Origin: Planctomycetaceae bacterium
GTDB taxonomy: Bacteria > Planctomycetota > Planctomycetia > Planctomycetales > Planctomycetaceae
Assembly: GCA_002722955.1 (NCBI GenBank)
Contig: PBMZ01000083.1
Span: 18,583 to 82,582 of the forward strand
Direction of reading: 5' to 3'
Length of the DNA stretch: 64,000 nt
Of this stretch, positions 29,828-38,967 are shown piece by piece. The position numbers and the translations under genes are program-made. Each line of letters begins with the position of its first letter. The stretch's first letter is position 1. The notes beneath the pieces are model-generated. The model saw only the letters and a list, made by a program, of their open reading frames with translations, did no database searches and was not told where the DNA came from.

Positions 29828-30858
29828 CTATGTTGCCACCGGCTGAGAAACTCGGTGACCTTGCTTGATCGCCAGGCGAGCACATCCGGCCGCTCCAATG
29901 AAACCGGCGTCTCCGCCAAGCGTTGCGTAATCGATGACGGTCTTTTCCGCGGGCACTGGAAACGCTCGGCGTTTGACTTCGTCCTTAACCGTTTCTAAGA
30001 AGCGTTGGCCTAGCTCGGAGTTGTGCTCGCCAAACGTCATCGCTCCGCCGAGCAGAATTGCTGCGGGATTCACGGTGTGCATTAGCGTTGTCGTTGCTAC
30101 CCCGAGGTAACGCGCCGTGTTCATGACAAGCTTATCTGCAAATCCGTCTCCCGCTTCGGCAGCTTGTGCGATCAGCAATGGCGTTAGTTCTTGGCCGTCG
30201 GCAAGCCATTCTCGCAATACCGAAGCGCGTCCGGATCGAAGCGACTCTTCACAACGACGAACCAGCGACTTGGCACTGGCGTAGGCTTCCACCGTTCCGT
30301 ATTGACCAGTGTCACAGCGACGTCCGTTGATCATCTCGATCACGATGTGGCCGCATTCGGCTCCGTGGGAATGTGCACCCTCGACGATGAAGTCTCCCAG
30401 GATGATGCCACATCCGATGCCTGTGCCCAGCGTCCAAAACGCGACGCTGTCATAATTCTTTGCCGCGCCGCTCCAGAACTCACCGTACGCGGCGGCGTTG
30501 GCGTCGTTTTGCAAGACTGTGGGAATGCCGAAATGATCGGTGATACGTTGACGGATCGGAAAATTGTTCCAGCCGGGCAAGTTGTGGGGCGTCAACAACA
30601 TCCCTTCGGGAATATCCATCGTGCCGGGGGTTGCCAAGCCAATGCCGGTGACACCCTGCAGCGTGACCGGGCTCTCGCCAACAACACGTTCGATGGCTCG
30701 AATGATGTTGGTGATGCCAACTTCCGGCCCCTTGCTGGCATGGGTTGGCACTTTGACGAACGACAACTGCTCGCCGTGATCATCGACGACTCCGACTTTG
30801 ATGTTCGTTCCGCCGAGATCGACACCTACGAAAACTGGTGTTCCCGCTCGGTTTGCAT
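29828..30858 (-). pseudogene. ROK-family sugar kinase, frameshifted near its start
   Basis: The main frame encodes a ROK kinase (glucokinase-like): VTGIGLATPGTMD, VLQNDANAAAYGEFW, LGTGIGCGIILGD, AECGHIVIE. The ATP-binding start VDLGGTNIKVGVVDDHG is in this frame but has no usable initiation codon before it. The only good start is ATG 30858, with AGGAGG at 30867-30872. It is one frame off and stops after ten codons (MQTEREHQFS), at 30826-30828. One base gained or lost near 30830-30845 would join them into about 343 aa. A late TTG (30766) would lose the phosphate loop. The usual zinc motif CxCGxxGC reads CDTGQYGT, so two Cys ligands are absent. Either a dead gene or a read error. Confidence 0.75.
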
Positions 30859-30939
30859 TGCTCGCTCCTCCTGAGCACGCTTCGTTTGTCTGTTTCTGCT
30901 CGTTGTCCGGATGACAATCCGATTACGGTGTACTGTCTA

Positions 30940-32001
30940 TCATCGGTCAAATATCGGCAAATAACTATTCGGAATCTGCAAAACGACCAAGGCCATCCCT
31001 GTTCCATATTCGTCGCAGATACTGGTGTCTTGCCAATAGCCTTCGGGTTTTTGACGACGGCGAAGCTCTTCGCGGATGGCGGGATACCACTTTTTCCAGT
31101 ATTCGCCGCGGGCTTGCCACATGGCTTGCACGGCATAGTACTGGCCATAAAAGTAGTGATTGCCGAAATGATACAAGCCGCCCTGTGGCAAGTATCGCAT
31201 CAGATACTTTAGTCCCTTTTCAATCTCCGGCCCTTCGTAAACGCCGGCGCTGTATAAGGCAACGACTCCGGCGGCCGAACGCGGAAACAAGCTCTCGGAC
31301 TGGCCGACCAATCGATATCGAAAGCCGCCGTCCTTGTTTTGACAACGCTTCGCATAATCGATGCATTTGTCGACGGTGTTCTTTGGGACAAAGATGCCAG
31401 CATTCCGAGCCGCTCGTAACGCCATGATTTGACAGACAGTAACGGACAAGTCGGCGTCTTTGGCATCCGGATAATACCGCCAGCCGCCTTCTTTGTTCTG
31501 TGTGTGGATGATCAGTTTGACGGCTTGGTCAAGTTTGGCTTTGATGTCTTTCCTGGGATGCATCCCATACGCTTCCGCCAAGAACAACGTTGCGAAACCG
31601 TGTCCGTACATTGGGCCATGCGATTCGCTGGCTTTGACGTTGATGAATCCGTCGGGTTTACACTGAGCCAGAATGAAGTCTGTCGCTCGCTTTACATGAA
31701 GACCGTAAGGTCCGCGTCCTGGCGTTGAGCCGGACGAGAGAAAAGCCATTCCTGCCAACGATGTCACCGCCACATTTTGCCCGTAGCTGCCGACGGGACC
31801 AAACGATCCATTGTCATGCTGCCGTGAGGACAACCAGGTGAGTCCGCGGTTGATTGCTCGCTGTGTTGCCGGCGTGACCAATTTGGCGTTTTCGAGAGCC
31901 GCAGCTTTGTCATCCTTTGGCTTTTTCTGCGCAAAAGTCGTGTTGGCGACGGGACCGACGGCCAGCCAACTTGCTAAGCAAAACAAAAGAAGGATACGCA
32001 T
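30940..32001 (-). CDS. Exported squalene-cyclase/prenyltransferase-repeat protein
   Basis: Protein of 353 aa with a signal peptide (MRILLLFCLASWLAVGPVAN). ATG 32001 is preceded by GAGGAG. The body is an alpha-alpha barrel of repeats resembling squalene cyclase and protein prenyltransferase beta subunits: INRGLTWLSSRQHDNGSFGP, LIIHTQNKEGGWRYYPDAKD, CIDYAKRCQNKDGGFRY. The QxxxGGW/F (QW-type) motifs recur. No DxDD cyclase acid motif was seen, so cyclase activity is doubtful. Such short secreted members are common in planctomycetes with unknown roles. It lies downstream of the large hydrolase-like gene on the same strand. Confidence 0.88.
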   Translation of the reverse strand: MRILLLFCLASWLAVGPVANTTFAQKKPKDDKAAALENAKLVTPATQRAINRGLTWLSSRQHDNGSFGPVGSYGQNVAVTSLAGMAFLSSGSTPGRGPYGLHVKRATDFILAQCKPDGFINVKASESHGPMYGHGFATLFLAEAYGMHPRKDIKAKLDQAVKLIIHTQNKEGGWRYYPDAKDADLSVTVCQIMALRAARNAGIFVPKNTVDKCIDYAKRCQNKDGGFRYRLVGQSESLFPRSAAGVVALYSAGVYEGPEIEKGLKYLMRYLPQGGLYHFGNHYFYGQYYAVQAMWQARGEYWKKWYPAIREELRRRQKPEGYWQDTSICDEYGTGMALVVLQIPNSYLPIFDR

Positions 32002-32113
32002 GGGAGCTCCTCGATGACTCGAATTCTTGTCATCACTTGAACGTCCTACATCATACATGCCGCGGCGAGGATTCGCGATATCCTTGTCAGAAAGGGTCGA
32101 ATGGAGCCCTCGA

Positions 32114-34444
32114 TTAGAACTCGAGCTTCACCTGATAGATCTTTTGCCGGTCACCTCGAATTCGAAAGTCCTCTAAGATCGCGGACGTGTCAGGCTCGAT
32201 AAAGTCGTTCATCTTTTGCGAGTTGTTGATGCGAACTTTGACTCGCTTGTCAAAGTCAACAAAATCTGGAGACAACCAGAATGTATGCTTCTTGGCGCCC
32301 GAACGATTGATGCGGACGGTGTTGCCAGGAGTTACCTCGGCGCTAAGCGGCATCGGTCGATTGACGCGGCCACCGCCGGCTCGAAGCGGACCGTCTTTCA
32401 CGTTTTTGGGGAAGTCATCCATCTTGACCCAAAAGAAACGGTTGTCGAACGGTCGAAGAATCTCGACGTCGATCTCGCGCGGGAAAACGCTTCGGCGATG
32501 TAGCTCCATCCAATCGAAGAGATTGTGAATCTCGGCATAGTACGATTCGTAGCCTCGACCGATGTACTCGGTAAAGATCATGTCATAGCCGCGTTTGAGC
32601 ATCTCGTTCAGGTGGAAGACATTCTTTTCGAACGAGTCGCGATCAAGCTCGCCGCCAACGACATACCAGGGCATCTCCGACGCGTTCTTCCAATAGTAGC
32701 GGCAGTGCTCGCCAATCACGCCAGTGATGGGAATCACGCCAGCGAACACGTCGGGATGGGACATTCCCAAATCAAAAGCGGCGTCGCCACCCATTCCATG
32801 TCCCGCTAAGAACACGCGATCGGAATCGACGCTGAATCGCTTGCGAGCGTCCCGCAATGCTTGTAGCACAACATAATGTGCTCGCGCCGAATAGTCGTAT
32901 TCGGCCAGCTTTGGCGTCGCGTATTCCGGAGCGATCACAATATAACCGCGACGTTGTGCTTGTAGTGGATCATCGGCATCGCCTCCCCACCAAGTCAGCT
33001 CGTGATCGGCGGGCCGCTCGGAAGGATGTAAGGCGACAATCATCGGATAGATGTGATGCGAATTGTATTCCGGCGGCAACAGCACCGAATACTTGACCGG
33101 TATCCTCGGATCGCCGGACTTCGCTTCCAAGGAAATGTGAGTTCCCGGGACAAGTCCTGAAGTCTCGATGACCGGCGGAAGATTCGGGATCAACTGAGCG
33201 ATACGAGCGGGGCTGACACTTTCCAGGTCATCCAACTTTTCGAGGATTCGATTCCGAGCATCTTTGTCATCCGAGCGAACGTACTCCATGACCAAGAATT
33301 GAGCCTCAGAAAGATTGATGGCCAAATCGAGGTCATCCGCCGCGTTCTCGGCACCGACCATCCATCCCGAGTACGCCAATGCCAACTTCTTATCCGCAGT
33401 CAGCGTCTGGTCATCGGCAAGCTTCAAAAATGCATCGAGCCGGTCAAGGCTCTCGTAATCAAGCTTCTCTCGAATCATAGAACGCATTGGCGCCAGTTGT
33501 TGCATGCGTTCGCCTTGAGGAAGCTCGGCGTGCAAGTCGCCCAGCAACGCCAACGCCTTGTCGCCCTTCTCTCGAGCCTCATCATAGTGGCCCACTAACT
33601 CGCGAACTTCGCGCAAGATCGCGGCACTCATGTTCTTGGTTGGGAATCGCTTTCCGGATCGATAGGCCAAGTAGTGTTGCCCCGCAGCTCGCCGGCGCGA
33701 GAGGTCGTGTAGTAGTCGCTTGGCCAAAACCTGCCGAACAGCGATGTCGATCTCGTCGATCTTCGAATTCAACTCAGGGAAGTCCTTCCGCATCGACTCC
33801 AATTCGGCAACGGCTTGGACATACATTCCTGCCTGCTGATAAAAGCGAGCGATCCCCAGACGCTCCTGCGGATTCGTTTGATCCGTGACATGACGCAGCA
33901 TCCCGTCCAACTCGTCCTTGGGAATCGATGTCGTTCGTAGCGACATCTCCCAATTGGCATTGAGTGCCGAAATCGCCAAATAATGAGGATTGATCTCCTT
34001 CACTGCTTGGATGATGTTCATCTCGGGCTTCTTTTCGTTACCCGTCTGTATGGTGATCGTGCGGCGACCGAATTTGCTAAAGCCCGAGACCTCGGTGTAC
34101 TTGCCGACGCGAGCAACTCGCAACTGCGACTTTGTTCGACGATGATCTTCGAACTCGAACGTCACGTACTTCGACAGATTCTCGCTTTGGTCGATCGGAA
34201 AGTGCACTCGCCGTCTGGGCACGAAAAAGCGCTGGATTCCATTGTCGACCAAGATCAGCGAGTGCACAGCGATCTCGCCATTACCCCGCTTGGCATTGGG
34301 ATCCAGATTTTGAATGAACTGCGGCGTCCCGTTGATGATCGTGCCATTTTTCAACCGGACATTTCCCGCCAGCGAGTCTGTTGGCAACGACATCGCCATC
34401 GACGCGCACAAGCTAAGAATGAAGAGGTGGTTCCAACGACTCAT
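32114..34444 (-). CDS. Large exported alpha/beta-hydrolase-like protein with missing nucleophile
   Basis: Protein of 776 aa. ATG 34444 (GGAG nine bases before) gives a signal peptide (MSRWNHLFILSLCASMAMSL); the frame continues to 34603 without homology. Residues 30-450 are a helical, repeat-like region of unknown type. The C-terminal third looks like an esterase/dienelactone hydrolase-type alpha/beta fold: KYSVLLPPEYNS, PMIVALHPSE, RGYIVIAPEYATPKLAEYDY, DSDRVFLAGHGMGGDAAFDL. The nucleophile elbow, normally G-x-S-x-G, reads G-H-G-M-G, so the catalytic Ser is absent. It may bind rather than cleave. A hairpin-free gap of 112 bases separates it from the squalene-cyclase-repeat gene downstream. 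Confidence 0.85.
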   Translation of the reverse strand: MSRWNHLFILSLCASMAMSLPTDSLAGNVRLKNGTIINGTPQFIQNLDPNAKRGNGEIAVHSLILVDNGIQRFFVPRRRVHFPIDQSENLSKYVTFEFEDHRRTKSQLRVARVGKYTEVSGFSKFGRRTITIQTGNEKKPEMNIIQAVKEINPHYLAISALNANWEMSLRTTSIPKDELDGMLRHVTDQTNPQERLGIARFYQQAGMYVQAVAELESMRKDFPELNSKIDEIDIAVRQVLAKRLLHDLSRRRAAGQHYLAYRSGKRFPTKNMSAAILREVRELVGHYDEAREKGDKALALLGDLHAELPQGERMQQLAPMRSMIREKLDYESLDRLDAFLKLADDQTLTADKKLALAYSGWMVGAENAADDLDLAINLSEAQFLVMEYVRSDDKDARNRILEKLDDLESVSPARIAQLIPNLPPVIETSGLVPGTHISLEAKSGDPRIPVKYSVLLPPEYNSHHIYPMIVALHPSERPADHELTWWGGDADDPLQAQRRGYIVIAPEYATPKLAEYDYSARAHYVVLQALRDARKRFSVDSDRVFLAGHGMGGDAAFDLGMSHPDVFAGVIPITGVIGEHCRYYWKNASEMPWYVVGGELDRDSFEKNVFHLNEMLKRGYDMIFTEYIGRGYESYYAEIHNLFDWMELHRRSVFPREIDVEILRPFDNRFFWVKMDDFPKNVKDGPLRAGGGRVNRPMPLSAEVTPGNTVRINRSGAKKHTFWLSPDFVDFDKRVKVRINNSQKMNDFIEPDTSAILEDFRIRGDRQKIYQVKLEF

Positions 34445-34650
34445 ACCGCACGCTCCGCCTGTTGATTCGGGAACAAACTTCCCAGAATTCTGTACGAACA
34501 AGGCTTCGGTGACTACCCCTAATCTGTGTTTCTTTGCATCAAGAAAGCCTCTTGCGGAACTTAACCACAAGAGGCTCTTTGATATGGTTGAGGCTTTATC
34601 CATCAGCCGATGTGCGGGACGTCGACTGTGCTCGCTTGCCCCCGCTTCGA

Positions 34651-34842
34651 TTACTCGGCCATGCGGACCGGACGAAACGGGTTGCTCTCTTCATAAAGAA
34701 GTGTCCGAAGCGGTCCTGGCGGGAGCCAGTTCAATAGAGATCGATCGGTGTAACCAGCGCGCCGCTGGTACTCGCGTTCGTCCCAAGAACTTCGAATTTG
34801 CCGACAAGCTTCCTGGATTTCAACGGGGGTCGGATCGGACAT
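34651..34842 (-). CDS. Small 63-aa hypothetical protein
   Basis: Short open frame with a GAGG ribosome site placed before its ATG at 34842. The product MSDPTPVEIQEACRQIRSSW... is acidic and basic in alternation. A predicted helix carries IRSSWDEREYQRRAG, a pattern I associate with small planctomycete proteins of unknown role. No transmembrane segment is visible. It is separate from the hydrolase gene (206 bases) and could have its own promoter. It is coding by ribosome-site and composition evidence only. Confidence 0.55.
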   Translation of the reverse strand: MSDPTPVEIQEACRQIRSSWDEREYQRRAGYTDRSLLNWLPPGPLRTLLYEESNPFRPVRMAE

Positions 34843-35208
34843 AGTTCCACCTCAATCTGAGAAATGAGTAGTTTCCGCGGTCGCGGAAGCTCTAGAGAAA
34901 TGCAGTTCGATAGAATACCTCGATGTGACTTGAGGAATTTGAAGGAATCCGTTGCTGCCAGCATCGTAGAGCAGAAAACATGCCAACTCGGCATCAGTTA
35001 CCCTAAATGGTTGTAGTGATACACTTTAGAGAACGTCTGGCCGTCGAGCAACATCCGCAAACTCGGATTATCGACTCATTTTGATACAGCAGATCCGTTC
35101 ATTTCGACCGACATTCTTCGACAGCATCTCCTATCTTCTCAAGCCGGATTGGATCGAGTAGTATCAAGATGCCACCACATTCGGAGTCCTCAATCCGTTT
35201 CTGTAGCC
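34843..35208. other. Non-coding gap, nothing recognised
   Basis: 366 bases between the divergent 63-aa gene and the ECF gene. No convincing open frame, repeat or hairpin was seen. It must hold both promoters. Confidence 0.5.
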
Positions 35209-35859
35209 ATGAATCAAGACGAACAAGAATTCGGTTGCTCAGATCAGTCGTTGTTACGGCGATATCGCGACGGGGACGAGTAAGCGGCGACGGCGCTCTT
35301 CGATCGATACGCTGATCGCTTAGAGGGTCTCGCGCGGTCGCAGATCGGTGAAGTGATGGCCGGCCGTTTGGCCCCTCAAGACATCGTGCAGTCAGTGTTT
35401 CGTAGCTTCTTTCGTCGGGCAGGTGCGGGAACTTACGATGCACCGGAAGGCGGGGAGCTTTGGGGGCTATTGCTAATCATGGCCCTTCACAAGGTTCGTG
35501 GGCAAGGTGCCTATCATCGAGCCCCAAAACGTGATGTCGGTCGAACTTCTGGTGATTCAGTAAGCAATCAAGCGGAGCACTCCAACGAGCAAGCGTTTAC
35601 AGAACTGCGACTTTGCATCAACGAGATTTTGACGTCTCACACGCCTACAGAGCGCGCCATCATTGAATTGAGAATCGATGGCTTTCAAGTGGCCGACATC
35701 GCGGCTCGGACGAAGCGGTCGAAGCGAAGCGTGGAACGCGTGCTTCAGCAATTCCGCAAACTGCTAAAGAGCGAAGTTGACGATTCGGCTGAATGGTCGT
35801 TGCGGAGTGTTGATCAATTGGCTTCGCGAGTATCCAATCTGAGGGTGGCCTCTCCGTGA
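35209..35859 (+). pseudogene. ECF-type sigma factor interrupted by an in-frame TAA
   Basis: Starting at ATG 35209 the frame reads MNQDEQEFGCSDQSLLRRYR followed by DGDE, then a TAA codon (35281-35283). It continues without a shift as AATALFDRYADRLEGLARSQ, a textbook sigma region 2, followed by QDIVQSVFRSFFRRAG. Region 4 is near the end (THTPTERAIIELRIDGFQVADIAARTKR, helix-turn-helix). One C-to-T change of a CAA codon would explain the stop. Re-initiation at GTG 35353 or ATG 35356 would give a protein lacking the first half of region 2. Its 3' end overlaps the convergent GyrB-like gene by about 45 bases. The family is clear; function depends on whether the stop is real. Confidence 0.75.
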
Positions 35860-36470
35860 TGCAACGTCACCACAGTAGAACCAAGCTCAATCGATTGCTG
35901 AGAGAACCAATCTAAAAAGAAGTCGACAGACAGGCATCGCGAACCAAAGAACTCTGGATCTGGTCGAAACGTAATCTGTTGCCACTGCTCTGTGGTCGGT
36001 TCCAGCTTTTGAATTCCCGATTCGGCAATGCCGCGAGAAAACTGTTGTCGCCAAAACCAGCCGTCCTGCGCAGTTTCATATTTGAAGGATTCACAAAGGG
36101 CGTTTGCGACAACGATTCCTAAACCACTGAACTTTTGGTTCATTGGGCTACGTTTGGCATCTCGACATGCCCAGAGCTTGGTAAGGACCAATTCGACTTC
36201 CGCCATCCGTCACCGCCAACTTTTACATTCAAACCGGGCCCATTATCCCAAACAGACGCACTTCCATCGTCATGAATCGTGATGGTGATTTCTGTCGCAC
36301 AACCTGATGTTGTATTGTCGAGTGCAAGACAAAGCGATTCGGCAAGCAAGCTATTGATTGCCGAATCGCTTGTCGAGCGAACCAACATACATCGCCGGTC
36401 GTCGTCGGACAGCAACGATAGCCGAGTCGATTACCTCGATTTCGTCGCTAGAGTCGTTAGCTTCTGACAT
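35814..36470 (-). pseudogene. GyrB-like ATPase-only gene with two compensating frameshifts
   Basis: Three frames together encode about 218 aa similar to the N-terminal GHKL ATPase domain of gyrase B. From ATG 36470 come IEVIDSAIVAVRRRPAMYVG and then Ser; the VRRRPAMYVGS block is the GyrB signature. Near 36370-36380 the frame changes and continues as TSDSAINSLLAESLCLALDN, then ITIHDDGSASVWDNGPGL, with the N-box Asn and the DNGPGL G1 box. Near 36206-36215 it changes back and runs SGLGIVVANALCESFKYET and FRPDPEFFG to a stop at 35814. The transducer, TOPRIM and C-terminal domains of a real gyrase are absent. Role unknown. It is convergent with the broken ECF gene. Confidence 0.75.
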
Positions 36471-36693
36471 TTTCTGCCTTCCGGCTAGCCGCAGATGATT
36501 CTCTGAAGAGCAAGTAACGCAATAAGTGTATCAGTCTTGCTTGGAGCAAACCAATACATCCATGTGAGACTGATTTCGTAAGCGCGAGCGACCTAACAAT
36601 TTTCTGACGAGTTATGATATACTCGATACTTCATTCTCGGCGCGCGGATCGAAGCGTTGCCTGCTTTCCACTCATTGGTTTTGTTGGTTTGAG

Positions 36694-38964
36694 ATGTTCG
36701 TACGAACTGTCACTTGGGCTCTCATCACGTGTGTCGCGTCGGTTGCTTTTGCTGAGGCGCCGAAAGACATCGACGATGCCAAACACTGGGCATTTCGGTC
36801 GTATGAACGTCCGCAGATTCCCGATTTACCGGGTGCCTCCAATCCGATCGACGCCTTCATTCTTCGCGATCTGAAGGCTAAGGACTTAGACCTCTCACCC
36901 CCCGCGAGTCGCGGCATTCTAATTCGGCGGGCTTACTTCGATTTGCTTGGTCTACCACCAAGTCCGATTGAAGTCCGGGCATTCGTCAACGACCCCGCAG
37001 CGAACGCGTACGAACGCATGATTGACCGGCTGTTGGCGAGCCCCCATTACGGTGAACACTGGGGACGGCATTGGCTCGACTTGGTCCGTTACGCCGAGAC
37101 CGCAGGATTCAACGCTGATCCCGCTCGGCCGCTGGCGTATAAATATCGAGAGTACATCGTCAAAGCTTTTAACTCGAACACGCCCTACGATCGTTTTCTC
37201 AAGGAACAGATCGCCGGCGACGAACTATATCCCGAGAACACCGACGCTTTAGCCGCGACCGGCTTCAACCTGATGTGGCCAGACGAGAGCAACGCATCCA
37301 ACGTCTTGCTGGCTCGGCAAGACGCATTGAATGATCTCACCACCAACGTCGGTGCCGTGTTCTTGGGCGTTTCGATTGGTTGCGCACAGTGCCACGACCA
37401 CAAGTTTGATCCACTTCTGCAAACCGACTTTTATCGACTGCAATCGTTCTTCGTTGGCATCGTTCCCAAAGATCGCGTTCCCGTCGGCACGGGCAAACAA
37501 TTGGTTGATTACGAGGCCCGTTTGGCCAAATGGCGTGCCGAGGTGTGGAATGTCCACACCGAACTTTACGAGATGGAACGCGACGCTCGCATCGCGGCCT
37601 CGGAGATCAAACGGCTGAAGTTCCCGAAGGTGGTACTTGACGCCATCGACGCTCCGCCGTCGAAGAGAACTGCACTGCAACACCAATTGGCGTTTTGGTC
37701 CGAGCGACAAATCGTCGTCTCAGACAAACAATTGGAAGGAAAGCTAAGCGACGCGAAGAAGAAACGTCGAGCGGAATTGAAGAAACAATTCGGCGAACTC
37801 AAAAAGTCGCGGCCTCAACCGCCTAGTTGGGCCAATGTCATGGCAAGCGTCGAACTGGAGACGGGAGCGCCGCCAACGTTTTTGCTCGAGGGAGGCAGTT
37901 ATGACAATCCCTCGGATGAGCTGCAACCAGGATTTCTGTCCGCCATCATTGGTGACGAATCCAAACCGGCTCGAATCGAGCAACCTCGACCTTCAACATC
38001 TGGACGGCGCACAGCATTGGCTGAATGGATGACTGACGCGAACAATCCTTTGACGCCACGAGTCATCGCGAATCGTCTTTGGCAGAGTCACTTTGGTCGA
38101 GGTTTGGTCTCGAATGCGAACGACTTTGGTCAGCAGACACCACCGCCAACTCATCCGGATTTGCTGAACTGGTTGGCCGATGAATTGATGCATCGTGATT
38201 GGGATCTCAAGTCGATGCATCGCTTGATCATGACATCCAGGTCATATCGTCAGTCGGCCTTGTTTCAACAATCAACGTCAGGGAACCCGAATCATTTTGC
38301 TGTCGCTACGGCACTGGCTCGGCGTGCGGTGAAGTCCGATCCTGGAAATCGGCTGTATTGGCATTACCCACGACGACGTCTCGCGGCCGAGTCGATTCGG
38401 GATTCGATGCTTTCAGTTTCAGGGCTGTTGAATGAGCAGATGCACGGAGCCAGCGTCCGGCCCAGCTTGCCGCCCAACTTCAGTACTCGCGAGAAGTGGG
38501 CCGTCTCGAAGTCGCAAGGCGATCACAACCGGCGATCCGTCTACATCTATGCAAAGCGGAACTTGCCCTATCCATTGCTCAACGTTTTCGACTTCCCCGA
38601 CATGCACGAAAGCTGCGCGTTGCGAGCAAAAACGACGGTTGCACCACAAGCACTTATGTTGCTGAACAGCGAACTGATTCTGCAGTTTGCCAAAGCCTTC
38701 GCAAATCGATTGCGGGCGACCACAACCGTCCCCGAACAACAAATCGCGAATGCGTACATGTTTGCTTTTGGTCGGATGCCGGAGGGAATTGATCAGATCG
38801 AGGCCCAAGAATTCTTGCAGCAACAGTCAGCATTGATCGCCAAGAATCTTGACGTCAAGAAATTCAAGACCGAGCCCGATAGACAACAAGAGGCTCAATC
38901 GCAGGCAATGATTGACCTCTGCCATGCCTTGTTGAATGCCAACGAGTTTTTGTATTTGGATTAG
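36694..38964 (+). CDS. DUF1549/DUF1553 protein lacking the PSCyt1 module (pair C)
   Basis: Exported protein of 756 aa, the shortest of the four paralogues here. The signal peptide MFVRTVTWALITCVASVAFA leads almost directly into DUF1549 (HWAFRSYERPQIPDLPG, RRAYFDLLGLPPSPIEV, WGRHWLDLVRYAETAGF). This includes the internal haem-like motif CAQCHDHKFDP. The N-terminal CxxCH cytochrome module found in pairs A, B and D is missing. DUF1553 follows with TALAEWMTDANNPLTPRVIA and HRLIMTSRSYRQS. A Lys-rich helical insert lies between the two domains. Three bases separate its stop from the DUF1501 partner, so translation is likely coupled. Confidence 0.93.
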   Translation: MFVRTVTWALITCVASVAFAEAPKDIDDAKHWAFRSYERPQIPDLPGASNPIDAFILRDLKAKDLDLSPPASRGILIRRAYFDLLGLPPSPIEVRAFVNDPAANAYERMIDRLLASPHYGEHWGRHWLDLVRYAETAGFNADPARPLAYKYREYIVKAFNSNTPYDRFLKEQIAGDELYPENTDALAATGFNLMWPDESNASNVLLARQDALNDLTTNVGAVFLGVSIGCAQCHDHKFDPLLQTDFYRLQSFFVGIVPKDRVPVGTGKQLVDYEARLAKWRAEVWNVHTELYEMERDARIAASEIKRLKFPKVVLDAIDAPPSKRTALQHQLAFWSERQIVVSDKQLEGKLSDAKKKRRAELKKQFGELKKSRPQPPSWANVMASVELETGAPPTFLLEGGSYDNPSDELQPGFLSAIIGDESKPARIEQPRPSTSGRRTALAEWMTDANNPLTPRVIANRLWQSHFGRGLVSNANDFGQQTPPPTHPDLLNWLADELMHRDWDLKSMHRLIMTSRSYRQSALFQQSTSGNPNHFAVATALARRAVKSDPGNRLYWHYPRRRLAAESIRDSMLSVSGLLNEQMHGASVRPSLPPNFSTREKWAVSKSQGDHNRRSVYIYAKRNLPYPLLNVFDFPDMHESCALRAKTTVAPQALMLLNSELILQFAKAFANRLRATTTVPEQQIANAYMFAFGRMPEGIDQIEAQEFLQQQSALIAKNLDVKKFKTEPDRQQEAQSQAMIDLCHALLNANEFLYLD

Positions 38965-38967
38965 CTC

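Noticed and set aside
29828..30766. ROK kinase starting at TTG 30766 as an intact gene
   Set aside because: This would omit the phosphate-binding VDLGGTNIK block that is encoded just upstream in the same frame.
30191..30874. 227-aa plus-strand open frame
   Set aside because: Antisense to the ROK kinase whose motifs are clear on the minus strand, even though that gene is frameshifted.
34314..34844. 176-aa plus-strand open frame
   Set aside because: Antisense to the signal-peptide end of the hydrolase-like gene and to the 63-aa gene; no family signal.
35353..35859. ECF factor starting at GTG 35353 as an intact gene
   Set aside because: Upstream in-frame sequence across the TAA is clearly the missing half of sigma region 2, so the short form is a truncation rather than the native start.
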